Source of the DNA: Lachnospiraceae bacterium
GTDB lineage: Bacteria > Bacillota > Clostridia > Lachnospirales > Lachnospiraceae
DNA length: 64,000 nucleotides
Assembly (NCBI GenBank): GCA_009774625.1
Contig: VSOB01000003.1
Span: forward strand, 1 to 64,000
Direction: 5' to 3'
The notes below the pieces were generated by a model. The model was not told the origin of the DNA, did no database searches, and saw only the letters and a list, made by a program, of their open reading frames with translations. This document shows, in pieces, positions 40,045 through 49,358 of the stretch. Position numbers and translations under genes: made by a program. Positions within the stretch are counted from its first letter, which is position 1. Each line of letters opens with the position of its first letter.

Positions 40045-41400
40045 ATGGAAAGAGAGAATTTTGGATCCCGTCTGGGATTTATACTGGTCAGTGCAGGGTG
40101 TGCCATAGGCATCGGAAATGTATGGCGGTTTCCTTATGTGGCAGGAGAGAACGGCGGCGCTGTATTTGTATTATTTTATCTGTTGTTTCTGATCTGTATG
40201 GGAGTTCCGGTGCTGACGATGGAGCTTGCAGTGGGACGGGCCAGCGGAAAAAGTGCGGTACTGGGCTATCAGGCATTGGAAAAAAAGGGAAGCAAGTGGC
40301 ATATTCACGGTTGGTTTTGCATCGCGGGCTGTTATCTTCTGATGATGTACTATACTACGGTATCCGGATGGATGATCAGTTACTTTGTGAAATTTCTGAC
40401 AGGGACTTTCCGGACGGGGATGGATACAGAAGCGGTGAGCGGTGTGTTCGGTACTATGCTGGCCAGTCCGGCAGAGATGGGCGGATGGATGGCCGCTACC
40501 GTGCTGGCAGGATTTCTGATCTGCAGTTTCGGGCTGCAGAAGGGGCTGGAGCGTATCACTAAGGTAATGATGGCGGCGCTGCTGGTTTTGATCGTCATAC
40601 TGGCCCTGCACAGCTTTTTGCTGCCGGGTGCAGGAGAAGGTGTTGGATTTTATCTCTTGCCTGATCTGCAGAAGGCAAAGGAAGTGGGAATCGGCAATGT
40701 GATTACTTCCGCTATGAACCAGTCCTTTTTTACACTGAGTCTGGGAATCGGTGCAATGGAAATATTCGGAAGCTATATGCCAAAGGAGCATACGCTGGCG
40801 GGAGAGTCCCTGCGTATCTGTGCGCTGGATACCTTTGTGGCGCTGATGTCGGGACTGATTATTTTTCCGGCCTGCTTTTCTTTCGGCGTACAGCCGGATG
40901 CAGGACCGTCGCTGATCTTTGTGACGCTGCCCAATGTATTTGTGAATATGGCAGGGGGCAGGATATGGGGAGCCCTGTTCTTTCTGTTTATGACGTTTGC
41001 CAGCTTTTCCACGGTCATTGCCGTATTTGAAAATCTGCTGGCAAGCTGTATTGACAATTTTGGCTGGAGCCGGAAAAAGGCGGCCTTTCTGAACTGTATT
41101 TTTATTTTACTGGCAAGTCTGCCCTGCGTACTGGGATACAATGTATGGAGCGGCCTGCATATCATAGGCGGCAGAGATGTCCTGGACAGCGAGGATTTTC
41201 TGGTGAGCAATCTGCTGCTGCCGCTGGGTTCCCTGGTCTATCTCCTGTTCTGTGTGACCCGCTGGGGATGGGGCTTTGACCGATATCTGGCGGAAGCGAA
41301 TACAGGAAAGGGACTGCGGCTGCCCGGATGGCTGAAATCGTATTTCCGTTTTGTTCTGCCGGTGTTGATTCTTGTGATTCTGATACAGGGACTGGTATAG
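40045..41400 (+). CDS. Sodium-dependent neurotransmitter-symporter-family (NSS) transporter
   Basis: 451 aa, about 11 membrane segments. TM1 hallmark GFILVSAGCAIGIGNVWRFPYVAGENGGAVF carries the unwound Na+/substrate site of LeuT relatives; TM6 region TSAMNQSFFTLSLGIGAMEIFGSYM is also typical. Couples Na+ entry to uptake of an amino acid or similar amine; substrate unknown. Start ATG 40045 follows GAAAGGAAAAGGTG; the frame runs upstream to 40012. Confidence 0.92.
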   Translation: MERENFGSRLGFILVSAGCAIGIGNVWRFPYVAGENGGAVFVLFYLLFLICMGVPVLTMELAVGRASGKSAVLGYQALEKKGSKWHIHGWFCIAGCYLLMMYYTTVSGWMISYFVKFLTGTFRTGMDTEAVSGVFGTMLASPAEMGGWMAATVLAGFLICSFGLQKGLERITKVMMAALLVLIVILALHSFLLPGAGEGVGFYLLPDLQKAKEVGIGNVITSAMNQSFFTLSLGIGAMEIFGSYMPKEHTLAGESLRICALDTFVALMSGLIIFPACFSFGVQPDAGPSLIFVTLPNVFVNMAGGRIWGALFFLFMTFASFSTVIAVFENLLASCIDNFGWSRKKAAFLNCIFILLASLPCVLGYNVWSGLHIIGGRDVLDSEDFLVSNLLLPLGSLVYLLFCVTRWGWGFDRYLAEANTGKGLRLPGWLKSYFRFVLPVLILVILIQGLV

Positions 41401-41425
41401 GTTCCAGAGATGAAGGAGACAGGAG

Positions 41426-42046
41426 ATGAACCAGAAAGAAACATGGCTGCAGTGGGCTATCGAGCTGCAGAGTATTGCGCAGAGCGCATTGTATTATTGC
41501 AGAGATCAGTATGACAGAGAGCGGTTTGAACGGATCCGTGAGATTTCCGCGGAAATGGTCAGCCATCAGTCGGAGATTTCCCTGGAAAAGGTGCGGGATC
41601 TGTTCTGCTGTGAGACCGGTTATCAGACGCCGAAGCTGGACAGCCGGGCAGCCATATTTCAGGACGGGAAAATCCTGCTGGTCAGGGAAACAAACGGCGC
41701 CTGGTCTTTGCCCGGAGGCTGGGTGGATGTGGATTTGTCTGTAGGGGAGAATACGATCAAAGAGGTGAAGGAAGAGGCCGGGCTGGATGTGACGGTGGAC
41801 AAAGTGATCGCGGTACAGGACCGGGAAAAGCATAATCTGCCGGTCTATGCGTATCGGGTCTGCAAGATCTTCCTTCTCTGCAGCGTCGTGGGCGGTGCGT
41901 TCCGGGAAAATATTGAAACTGTGGAAAGCAGATATTTCGGTCCGGATGAACTGCCTTTGCTGGCTGCGGAGAAAAACAATGAAGAACAGGTGCGTATGTG
42001 CTTTGCCGCTTATGAGGCGGAAAGCTGGGAAACTCTGTTTGACTGA
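41426..42046 (+). CDS. NUDIX hydrolase with NUDIX_N_2-type N-terminal domain
   Basis: 206 aa. N-terminal helical domain (residues 1-65) as in ADP-ribose/nucleoside-diphosphate NUDIX enzymes of Firmicutes, then a Nudix fold starting PKLDSRAAIF. The Nudix box reads GGWVDVDLSVGENTIKEV followed by KEEAGLD, keeping the metal-binding EEAG glutamates with Lys in place of the usual Arg. Likely hydrolyses a nucleotide-sugar or ADP-ribose. Start follows AAGGAGACAGGAG. Confidence 0.9.
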   Translation: MNQKETWLQWAIELQSIAQSALYYCRDQYDRERFERIREISAEMVSHQSEISLEKVRDLFCCETGYQTPKLDSRAAIFQDGKILLVRETNGAWSLPGGWVDVDLSVGENTIKEVKEEAGLDVTVDKVIAVQDREKHNLPVYAYRVCKIFLLCSVVGGAFRENIETVESRYFGPDELPLLAAEKNNEEQVRMCFAAYEAESWETLFD

Positions 42047-42062
42047 TAAAGCGCCGGGGAGC

Positions 42063-42221
42063 ATGGTGAGTTATGCTGTCAAAAGATATCTGCGTATGCT
42101 GCGGAAGATGATCTTACCTTATAACGGATTTTCCTGTGAAATTATGCGCAATGAAAATGTGACTGACAGGATGGAGGACGCTGTCGTTTGGGTGGAAATA
42201 CCTGTAAAGACAGAAATATAA
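42063..42221 (+). CDS. Possible small protein between NUDIX and MATE genes
   Basis: 52-codon frame (starts MVSYAVKRYLRMLRKM, ends VVWVEIPVKTEI) filling most of the 194-base gap. Basic amphipathic N-terminal half, acidic middle. GGGGAG lies too near the ATG for good initiation, and the frame continues upstream through the NUDIX gene, so it may be chance. Confidence 0.25.
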   Translation: MVSYAVKRYLRMLRKMILPYNGFSCEIMRNENVTDRMEDAVVWVEIPVKTEI

Positions 42222-42240
42222 TATAGAAAGGAATCAGATA

Positions 42241-43557
42241 ATGAATCAGGATTTGACAGTGGGCAGACCGGCTGTGGTGCTGCGTAAATTTTGTCTGCCG
42301 CTGTTCGGCAGCGTGCTGTTTCAACAGCTTTACAATCTGGCAGATTCTCTGGTGGCAGGTAAGTTTATCGGGGAAAATGCTCTGGCGGCAGTGGGAAACA
42401 GTTATGAAATTACGTTGATCTTTATTGCGTTTGCATTTGGATGCAACATTGGTTGTTCGGTGATCGTGTCCCAGCTCTTCGGGGCAAAAAATACAGCAGA
42501 TCTGAAAACAGCAGTCTATACAGCCATGATTTCCAGCGGTGTGCTCTGCGGCATATTGATGGGATTCGGGCTTTTGTTTTGTTCCAGGCTGCTGGCGCTG
42601 ATTCAGACGCCGCCGGAGATCCTGGCGGACTCGGCCCTGTATCTGGACATTTATGTGTGGGGCCTGCCTTTTCTGTTCTTTTACAATATAGCCACAGGGA
42701 TTTTTTCGGCGCTGGGAGATTCCAAAACGCCATTCTTTTTTCTGGCGGCTTCGTCCACATCCAATATACTGGCGGATATCTGGTTTGTAAAGTCGTTTGA
42801 TATGGGCGTGGCAGGGGTAGCCTGGGCGACCTTTTTATGTCAGGGCATCAGTTGTCTGCTGGCGGTGTTTGTGGTGTTGAAGCGTCTTTTGGCCATTCAG
42901 ACAGAGAAAAAACCGGCGCTGTTTTCACTGCCTCTGCTGAAAAAGACAGCATTGATTGCAGTACCCAGCATGTTCCAGCAGAGTTTTATTTCTATGGGAA
43001 ACATCATAATTCAAAGTGTTATCAACGGATTCGGGCCGGGGGTTATCGCAGGATATTCGGCAGCAGTCAAACTGAACAATCTGGTGATCACTTCGTTTAC
43101 CACGCTGGGAAACGGGGTATCCAATTATACCGCACAGAATCTGGGCGCGGGGAAAAAGGAGCGGGTCAGGGAAGGATTTGGCGCCGGTCTGCGGCTTGTA
43201 TGGCTTTTGTGTATCCCCATTATTCTGCTGTACCTTCTGGTCAGCAGGGGATTGGTGGGCTTTTTTATGGATGCGCCTACGGATACGGCGCTGTCTGCCG
43301 GTGTATGGTTTCTTCGCATTGTGGCACCCTTTTATTTTGTGATTTCCGTAAAGCTGGTGGCGGACGGCATACTGCGGGGCGCAGGAATGATGCAGAAGTT
43401 TATGATTTCCACCTTTACGGATCTGATTCTGCGGGTGGTTCTGACAAGGATATTGGCAGGCGTTTTCGGACCGGCGGGCATCTGGTGCGCATGGCCTGTG
43501 GGATGGGTGGTCGGCATGCTGCTGTCGGTCCTGTTTTACAAAAGCGAACTGAAATAG
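42241..43557 (+). CDS. MATE family efflux transporter
   Basis: 438 aa, 12 membrane segments in two similar halves. N-terminal segment (LRKFCLPLFGSVLFQQLYNLADSLVAGKFIGENALAAVGNSYE) and the mirrored second half starting near LIAVPSMFQQSFISMGNIIIQ are typical MatE repeats of the NorM/DinF superfamily in Firmicutes. Exports cationic drugs or metabolites against Na+ or H+. Start follows GAAAGGAATCAGATA. Confidence 0.94.
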   Translation: MNQDLTVGRPAVVLRKFCLPLFGSVLFQQLYNLADSLVAGKFIGENALAAVGNSYEITLIFIAFAFGCNIGCSVIVSQLFGAKNTADLKTAVYTAMISSGVLCGILMGFGLLFCSRLLALIQTPPEILADSALYLDIYVWGLPFLFFYNIATGIFSALGDSKTPFFFLAASSTSNILADIWFVKSFDMGVAGVAWATFLCQGISCLLAVFVVLKRLLAIQTEKKPALFSLPLLKKTALIAVPSMFQQSFISMGNIIIQSVINGFGPGVIAGYSAAVKLNNLVITSFTTLGNGVSNYTAQNLGAGKKERVREGFGAGLRLVWLLCIPIILLYLLVSRGLVGFFMDAPTDTALSAGVWFLRIVAPFYFVISVKLVADGILRGAGMMQKFMISTFTDLILRVVLTRILAGVFGPAGIWCAWPVGWVVGMLLSVLFYKSELK

Positions 43558-43574
43558 AATTTTCAAGAAAAAGA

Positions 43575-43603
43575 TTGCAAATTATAACAAAATTTTTTAT
43601 GAT
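43575..43603 (+). promoter_or_regulatory. Promoter of the soluble chemoreceptor gene
   Basis: TTGCAA (43575-43580), 17-base A/T-rich spacer, TATGAT (43598-43603), 39 bases before the start. No sigma-28-type flagellar promoter seen. Confidence 0.6.
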
Positions 43604-43642
43604 AGAATAGTATAAAATGAGAGTTCTGGAGAGGAGATCAAC

Positions 43643-45004
43643 ATGGCAATCGGGAAGAAGAAAACAGTGCTCATGAGAGCGGTTTCAGAATTGAAAGAAG
43701 CGGATTATTCCAATGAGCCGGAATTGCATGGCATGTATCGGAGGCTGTTAAAAGGGAGAAAACAGTTTGCGGATATTTTTGAAAAAAATATCAAAGCTGT
43801 GATGCAGATCAGTTCTCTGGACTTGACGATGCAGCATCAGACCGAAAAGATTATAGAGATATCCCGCAGGGTGACAAAGGCCACAGAGTCGATTTTTGGT
43901 TCCGGCGATTCGTTTATGTCCGGCAGGGCAAACAATCAGCATGAGGAAATGACCAATACGATCATCACTGTTTCCGAAGAAAGTGAAGAGGTCTACAAGA
44001 AAATAGAGGACAGCCAGACTGAGCTGACGGCAGTGAAGGAGTTATCTGACCAGACCATTGAGGCATCCAGAGAGATGCAGAAGGATATGGATCATCTGCT
44101 GGAAGTGATCAATCGTATGAACGAGGTGATTTCCGGAATTGATTCCATATCACTGGAGACCAATCTGCTGGCTCTGAACGCTTCCATCGAAGCGGCCAGA
44201 GCAGGAGAAGCGGGAAGAGGCTTTGCAGTGGTGGCAGGGCAGATCCGCGGTCTGGCAGAAGAAACCCAGAAACTGACGGCAAGTATGGGTGATTTTGTGG
44301 AAGGGATCAAAAGCGCATCCCAGAAGAGTGTGGACAGTGCCAGGGAAACCATTGACGCCCTGGATATTATGTCGGAGAAGATCGGCAATGTATGGGCTTT
44401 GAACGATGAAAACCAGCGCCATGTTTCCAAAGTCAGTGAATCCATCAGTTCCATTGCTGCTGTCAGCCAGGAAATCAGCAGTTCCATGACCGAGATGGAA
44501 AATCAGCTCAGAGACAGTACTGAGTTTATGCGGGGTGTCAGCGATGAGTTGAAAAAAGCGGCTGAACCGGTGGTGGAGATCGAAAAGACTCTGGATGAAG
44601 CGGTAAAGCAGATGGGAAGCATGACAGAAGACGCTTTCTTCCATCTGGAGAACCGGGAATTTGCAAAGCATGTGAACAATGCGATTATGGCCCATCACAA
44701 TTGGCTGAGCAATCTGAGAAAGATGATCGACGGACGGGAGATTATACCGCTGCAGTTGGATGCTTCCAAGTGCGGTTTCGGGCATTTTTATTATGCCATG
44801 ACCCCTAAAATACCGGAGATTTTGCCCATCTGGAATGGAATCGGAGAAAAGCATAAGCGTTTCCATAGTTATGGGGCAGGTGTGATCCGTGCTTTGCAGG
44901 ACGAGGATTTTGGAAGGGCGGAGCAGGTATACAAAGAGGCGGAGGCGTATTCCGGACAGTTGATTGCAGATCTGGAAAAGATGCGTCAGATCGCAGAGCG
45001 ATAG
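43643..45004 (+). CDS. Soluble methyl-accepting chemotaxis protein with CZB zinc-binding domain
   Basis: 453 aa, no membrane segment. The methyl-accepting signalling hairpin tip is clear (ISLETNLLALNASIEAARAGEAGRGF, VVAGQIRGLAEETQKLT). The C-terminal domain, about residues 335-450, has the CZB pattern: HVNNAIMAHHNW, then SKCGFGHFYYAMTP and KHKRFHSYG, giving the His3-Cys zinc set known to sense zinc or hypochlorite. It would report cytosolic metal or oxidant status to CheA. Start follows TGGAGAGGAGATCAAC. It suggests the organism has a chemotaxis system, not seen in this window. Confidence 0.92.
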   Translation: MAIGKKKTVLMRAVSELKEADYSNEPELHGMYRRLLKGRKQFADIFEKNIKAVMQISSLDLTMQHQTEKIIEISRRVTKATESIFGSGDSFMSGRANNQHEEMTNTIITVSEESEEVYKKIEDSQTELTAVKELSDQTIEASREMQKDMDHLLEVINRMNEVISGIDSISLETNLLALNASIEAARAGEAGRGFAVVAGQIRGLAEETQKLTASMGDFVEGIKSASQKSVDSARETIDALDIMSEKIGNVWALNDENQRHVSKVSESISSIAAVSQEISSSMTEMENQLRDSTEFMRGVSDELKKAAEPVVEIEKTLDEAVKQMGSMTEDAFFHLENREFAKHVNNAIMAHHNWLSNLRKMIDGREIIPLQLDASKCGFGHFYYAMTPKIPEILPIWNGIGEKHKRFHSYGAGVIRALQDEDFGRAEQVYKEAEAYSGQLIADLEKMRQIAER

Positions 45005-45046
45005 ACAACAGACAGCATACTTTGAAATGTTCTGTTTTCATGAAGT

Positions 45047-45091
45047 AAAAAGAGTCCGATGACTTGGCGACAGGGATATCGGACTCTTTTT
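45047..45091. terminator. Bidirectional terminator
   Basis: Perfect 14-base arms AAAAAGAGTCCGAT (45047-45060) and ATCGGACTCTTTTT (45078-45091), A-tract before and T-tract after. Serves the chemoreceptor gene and the convergent small membrane protein gene. Confidence 0.92.
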
Positions 45092-45100
45092 GCTTTTAAC

Positions 45101-45442
45101 TTATCGCTGACAGAGCCTGAGCAGCCTGTGATGATACCAGATCATTACAATTAAGGGCAATATGGCTCCGCCCAGCAGGAGAATCAGGCACCAGGGGGAG
45201 TCCTCACCGATCAAAATGCCTGTCAGATAAGACAACATAAGCATGATTCCGTACAGGATCCACATAGTACCATGCCTTTTATTCCATAAAGATACATCGG
45301 ATAATGTTTTTTCATCCGGGGGTTTTTCTCCGGAATAAAACCCGACAGGTGTTTTGCTTTTTCGCTGTGAGACACCGATGCCGATCATCAACAGAGAGAC
45401 GATAAAATAAATCAGGAAACCGATGAGACTGCCTGCATTCAT
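45101..45442 (-). CDS. Small membrane protein, SdpI-like pattern
   Basis: 113 aa with three membrane segments (GFLIYFIVSLLMIGIGV, WILYGIMLMLSYLTGIL, LILLLGGAILPLIVMIW). The loop PVGFYSGEKPPDEKTLSDVSLWNKRH resembles the G-x-R/T...W...H loop of SdpI-type immunity/membrane proteins, but similarity is weak. Start ATG 45442 follows AAAGGAGTAAAAAAATT; the frame runs to 45610 without another good site. The 591 bases from 45443 to 46033 hold no gene I trust, only A+T-rich sequence and weak promoter-like hexamers before the glycan locus. Confidence 0.65.
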   Translation of the reverse strand: MNAGSLIGFLIYFIVSLLMIGIGVSQRKSKTPVGFYSGEKPPDEKTLSDVSLWNKRHGTMWILYGIMLMLSYLTGILIGEDSPWCLILLLGGAILPLIVMIWYHHRLLRLCQR

Positions 45443-46033
45443 AATTTTTTTACTCCTTTCAGAATCCCTTTCTGACAGGATTCCATTTTTTCGCTTTTTT
45501 AAACAAAACAATAAAAATGTCATATAAAGTATACCATTTGGGGGAAAAATTGCAAACAGGGCGGTTGACGCATAAAAAGCGGATATTGTCTGAAAAATCT
45601 GTTTTCGCATTGTTTTGCCCTTGTAAATGAATGGAAATCAGATTGCTCTCTTGATTCTTTTCATAAACTATGATAGAATATTCGAAAATTATGTATATGA
45701 ATGTTTCGGCGGAATCGGAAGTCTGGATCGGTTGTATTCGGGATTTATGATGCAGTATGAGATGACAGAAGGCGGTTTGCGGGAGCAGAGTGGGATACCG
45801 TCGGTTTGCTGTTTTTATCTGGCGGTTTTTGAATCGTTGGGAGATAGCCGGGAGGACCGACATGTCTTATTTCATGTTAATATACTTTCATAAACAAAAG
45901 AAAAGCAGATTCGTCTCTGATTACATAGGGTTTTGATTGTAAACATAAAGTATATGTATCTTATTATATATTAAACAGAGGACCAAAACAGACGGATGTT
46001 TAGAAAAAGGGAAACACAGGGGAGGAAAACGGC

Positions 46034-46750
46034 ATGACCTTTGCACTTATTTTTGCAGGCGGTACGGGCAGACGGATGAGCACCCGTTCCAAGCCAAAGC
46101 AATTTCTGGAAATACATGGGAAGCCGGTTATTATCTATACATTGGAGCATTTTGAATATCATGAAATGGTGGACGCCGTTACGGTGGTCTGTATAGAAGA
46201 GTGGATAGAAGAATTATGGGGACTGCTGAAACGGTATGGGATCACAAAGGTGAGGCAGATCGTACCGGGCGGAGGAACAGGGCATGATTCCATTTATCTG
46301 GGACTGGAAGCCATGAAAGAATTTACCGGGCAACAGGATATTATACTGATTCATGACGGTGTGAGGCCTCTGATCAACGAAGAACTGATCACACTGAATA
46401 TTGAAACGGTAAAAAAATATGGCAATGCCATAACCTGTGAGCCGGTGCGGGAAAGCTCGATCAGGAGCGAGGATGGGGAGGTGATTCTGGAAGTCCCGCC
46501 CAGAAGTCAGATGTATACGGCAAAAGCCCCCCAATCTTTTTATTATGGTGATATTGTGCGTTTGTATGAAAAGGCCCATGAGGACGGCATCCGAAGTATC
46601 GATTCTTCCCATTTATGCAGTATGTATCAGGAACCTATGCATATGGTACTTAGTACCAAAAACAATATGAAGATAACGGAGCCGGCAGATTATTATATTT
46701 GCCGTGCCCTGTATGATGCCCGGGAGAGTCAGCAGATTTTTGGAATTTAG
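46034..46750 (+). CDS. TarI/IspD-like cytidylyltransferase (CDP-alditol synthase)
   Basis: 238 aa. Nucleotidyltransferase signature AGGTGRRMSTRSKPKQFLEIHGKPVIIYTLEHFE is closer to TarI (ribitol-5-phosphate cytidylyltransferase) than to IspD, and HDGVRPLINEELI, KAPQSFYYGDI and KNNMKITEPADY fit both. Predicted to activate an alditol phosphate, such as ribitol-5-phosphate, as the CDP form. Start after GGGGAGGAAAACGGC. First gene of the glycan locus; a CDP-glycerol/ribitol-transferase-like gene follows 12 bases later, supporting the assignment. Confidence 0.85.
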   Translation: MTFALIFAGGTGRRMSTRSKPKQFLEIHGKPVIIYTLEHFEYHEMVDAVTVVCIEEWIEELWGLLKRYGITKVRQIVPGGGTGHDSIYLGLEAMKEFTGQQDIILIHDGVRPLINEELITLNIETVKKYGNAITCEPVRESSIRSEDGEVILEVPPRSQMYTAKAPQSFYYGDIVRLYEKAHEDGIRSIDSSHLCSMYQEPMHMVLSTKNNMKITEPADYYICRALYDARESQQIFGI

Positions 46751-46762
46751 CGGAGAAAAAGT

Positions 46763-48118
46763 ATGCGGAAAGCACAGTGGGAAGAAATACTGGATTTTAT
46801 AAAGAGCCTCTATCAGGCACATGACGAAATTAAAAACGCGTTTGGCCAGGGGAGTATTGTAATCGTGCAGAATATGCTCAGCGAATGTCAGGAATTTGCC
46901 CGGCTGCTTGGAGAAGCAATTGAGCGGACGGAGGGCGAGGGGCATGTCACAGTGAAATGCGTCGAAGATTACTGTGAAGAGTTGTTTCATATCTATGAGA
47001 AGATTGGCGATGGACAGATTCATGAAAACAAAATAGGTAAAAGTCTGAGAAAAGCGCTGTTAAAAATAGAGAACAGCGTAAAAAATGATATCAGTATAAA
47101 AAAAGAAGTTGTATTTTTTCCATATAAAGCGTCCATGTGGGATTCTCTGGAGAGCATTTACTTTGCAGCAAAGGAAGATTCTGACTGTGAGGCATATTGT
47201 GTGCCAATCCCATATTTTGATTTAAAGCCGGATCACAGTTTCGGACAGATGCATTATGAAGGCGGTGAGTATCCGGAGAATGTGGAAGTCATTGACTGGG
47301 AAGCATATCGTTTTGAAGAACGCAGGCCGGATGAGATTTATATTCATAACGGTTATGACAACTGGAATCTGGTGACAAGCGTGCATCCGCGGTTTTATTC
47401 AGAGAATCTGAAACAATATACGGATAAGTTAGTTTATATACCTTATTTTATAATGGGAGATATTGACCCGGAGGATGAAAAAACGATTGAAGCAAAGAAG
47501 CATTTCTGTTTTATACCTGGAATTATTAACGCAGATAAAGTTATTGTAGAATCAAAAAGCGTAAGGCGGCTGTATATTAATGAATATCTGAAAGCGGCAA
47601 AGGAAAACGGATTGTCAGGGCAGCATGTGGACAGAAAATATCTGGAGAAAAAGTTTCTGGGTGTTGGTTCACCGAAATTCGATAAGGTGGCGGAAATGGA
47701 GAGAGAAAAGCCAAAAATTCCAAAAGAATGGGAAAAGTATATCCGGAAAGCAGATGGACAATATAAGAAAATTGTAATGTACAACAACAGTATTACTTCA
47801 CTTTTGAAAAATGAAGAAAATATGTTGAAAAAAATAGAGGAAGTTTTAAACGTTTTTAAAGCGTTTCAGGATGAAATTGTTCTCTGGTGGCGGCCGCATC
47901 CCCTGATACAAAGCACAATACAGGCAATGCGACCAGAATTATGGAGACAATATCAGAAAATAGTCAATGAGTATGTGGATGGAAAATGGGGTATTTATGA
48001 TGACACAGCAGACATCGGGGGTGCCGTATCATTTACAGACGCTTATTATGGTGATTGGAGTTCGGTAGTTTATCTGTATGAACGGACGGGAAAGCCGATT
48101 ATGATTTTGGATTGTTGA
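46763..48118 (+). CDS. CDP-glycerol/ribitol phosphotransferase-like protein
   Basis: 451 aa. A helical N-terminal region (1-110) is followed by a GT-B-like body. Segment VVFFPYKASMWDSLESIYFAAK opens the first Rossmann domain, and the end carries WWRPHPLIQ, DDTADIGGAVSFTDAYYGDWSSV, a pattern like the donor site of TagF/TarB CDP-glycerol transferases (D..D....S.Y.SS). Likely transfers an alditol phosphate from the CDP product of the upstream enzyme to a glycan. No membrane helix. A+T-rich compared with the genes before 46 kb. Family assignment moderate. Confidence 0.65.
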   Translation: MRKAQWEEILDFIKSLYQAHDEIKNAFGQGSIVIVQNMLSECQEFARLLGEAIERTEGEGHVTVKCVEDYCEELFHIYEKIGDGQIHENKIGKSLRKALLKIENSVKNDISIKKEVVFFPYKASMWDSLESIYFAAKEDSDCEAYCVPIPYFDLKPDHSFGQMHYEGGEYPENVEVIDWEAYRFEERRPDEIYIHNGYDNWNLVTSVHPRFYSENLKQYTDKLVYIPYFIMGDIDPEDEKTIEAKKHFCFIPGIINADKVIVESKSVRRLYINEYLKAAKENGLSGQHVDRKYLEKKFLGVGSPKFDKVAEMEREKPKIPKEWEKYIRKADGQYKKIVMYNNSITSLLKNEENMLKKIEEVLNVFKAFQDEIVLWWRPHPLIQSTIQAMRPELWRQYQKIVNEYVDGKWGIYDDTADIGGAVSFTDAYYGDWSSVVYLYERTGKPIMILDC

Positions 48119-48158
48119 ATACAGACATGGAATCTTTGCAGGGGGAAATGGAATTGTT

Positions 48159-49340
48159 ATGACCGGAAGCGATAATTTGTTATATTGTAATTTTGTTACC
48201 TATAAGGGGCGGAGATGGTTTTGGAGCATCAACTTCAATGCGCTTTTTTCTGCAGATATGGAATGGCGGTTCGCAAAAAAAATTGGAAAATATGCAGGGT
48301 GTGCGGGCAGTGACTATACGAATACCGTCTTATACCAGGGAAAACTGATTCTGCTTCCCGGTATGGCAAGGCGGATTATGATATTTGATATTGAGAGTAA
48401 TGTGTTTCGGTTTATAGAATTGGTGGAAATGGAAGGAATAGAACAGACAGAGAAGAATTTATTTTATGGATATGCAATAAAAGATGAAATTCTTTTTATG
48501 ATAGGAAATCAGATACCCTGTTTATTGAAATTTAATATGAAAACAGAGCAGATAGAGAATGCTGTGAATTTATTTCCAGAAGAAGAGAAAAGGGAGATTT
48601 ATTTCAGGGATGCCATTATTGATCAGAAGCAATTGGTGATTCCAGCATTTGAGGATGACTTGCTTTTTGAAGTAAATACAGATACCCTGCAATGGACAAG
48701 AAGGCATATGAAGCATACTGAAAGCGGTTTTTCTTCTATCTGCAAAGCCGGGGACAGTGTGTGGCTGCTGCCGCGGGAAAAAGATCCTGTGATTCAGTGG
48801 TGCCGGCAGACTGATATCATGACAGAGCATGAAATGAAAAGGGCCGGATATCAATATATACCGATGCAGATAAACTTCCATTCAGGAATTTATCTGGACA
48901 ATAAAATATGGATATTTCCGTTTTTTGGGAGTTCGGTATTTTCCATTAACCTAAACACCAGTGAAATATCAGGAGAAAATGCGATAAACCGGTATTTGGA
49001 CGGCATTGATCTTTTACATGGGCAATGCATATTCCGGGCAGTGCAGGAAGAAGCGGGCAGTATTTATTTATTATGCTGTGCATCGGGGATCGGAGAATTG
49101 CTCCTGTATGATCCGGGAGAGGACAGACTGAAAAAGATTGAGAAAAATATCGAAATTCCAAAATCAGATTGTCTTGCATATATGTATTATTCAGGTATTC
49201 CTGTTGTCAATGAAGAAGAATACCCGCTGGAAGATTTTCTTTGCTTCCTGAAAGAATATACAGCGGAAAAAGCGGATGGAAAACAACAGAAAGCCGATAC
49301 GTATGGACATCGAATTTATGAAGCCGTGAAAAACAGTTGA
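48159..49340 (+). CDS. Probable beta-propeller protein of unknown function
   Basis: 393 aa. Repeated strand patterns of about 45-50 residues (NTVLYQGKLILLPGMARRIMIFDIES, YGYAIKDEILFMIGNQIPCLLKFNMKT, FHSGIYLDNKIWIFPFFGSSVFSINLNT) look like Kelch- or WD-like blades, about six. No signal peptide and no catalytic motif found. Start ATG 48159 after GGGGGAAATGG. It sits between the transferase and the epimerase-CBS fusion in the same direction, so a role in the glycan pathway, perhaps scaffold or sugar binding, is possible. I do not recognise the family. Confidence 0.5.
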   Translation: MTGSDNLLYCNFVTYKGRRWFWSINFNALFSADMEWRFAKKIGKYAGCAGSDYTNTVLYQGKLILLPGMARRIMIFDIESNVFRFIELVEMEGIEQTEKNLFYGYAIKDEILFMIGNQIPCLLKFNMKTEQIENAVNLFPEEEKREIYFRDAIIDQKQLVIPAFEDDLLFEVNTDTLQWTRRHMKHTESGFSSICKAGDSVWLLPREKDPVIQWCRQTDIMTEHEMKRAGYQYIPMQINFHSGIYLDNKIWIFPFFGSSVFSINLNTSEISGENAINRYLDGIDLLHGQCIFRAVQEEAGSIYLLCCASGIGELLLYDPGEDRLKKIEKNIEIPKSDCLAYMYYSGIPVVNEEEYPLEDFLCFLKEYTAEKADGKQQKADTYGHRIYEAVKNS

Positions 49341-49358
49341 TGAGAGGAGAAAAAGCCG

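Noticed and set aside
45627..45893. 88-codon plus-strand frame in the gap before the glycan locus
   Set aside because: No ribosome binding site, no recognisable domain, irregular composition; part of the opposite strand is also open. Likely chance.
46034..46750. IspD (isoprenoid pathway) identity for the cytidylyltransferase
   Set aside because: Signature and context (CDP-alditol transferase-like gene next to it, glycan locus) fit TarI better; IspD remains a minor possibility.
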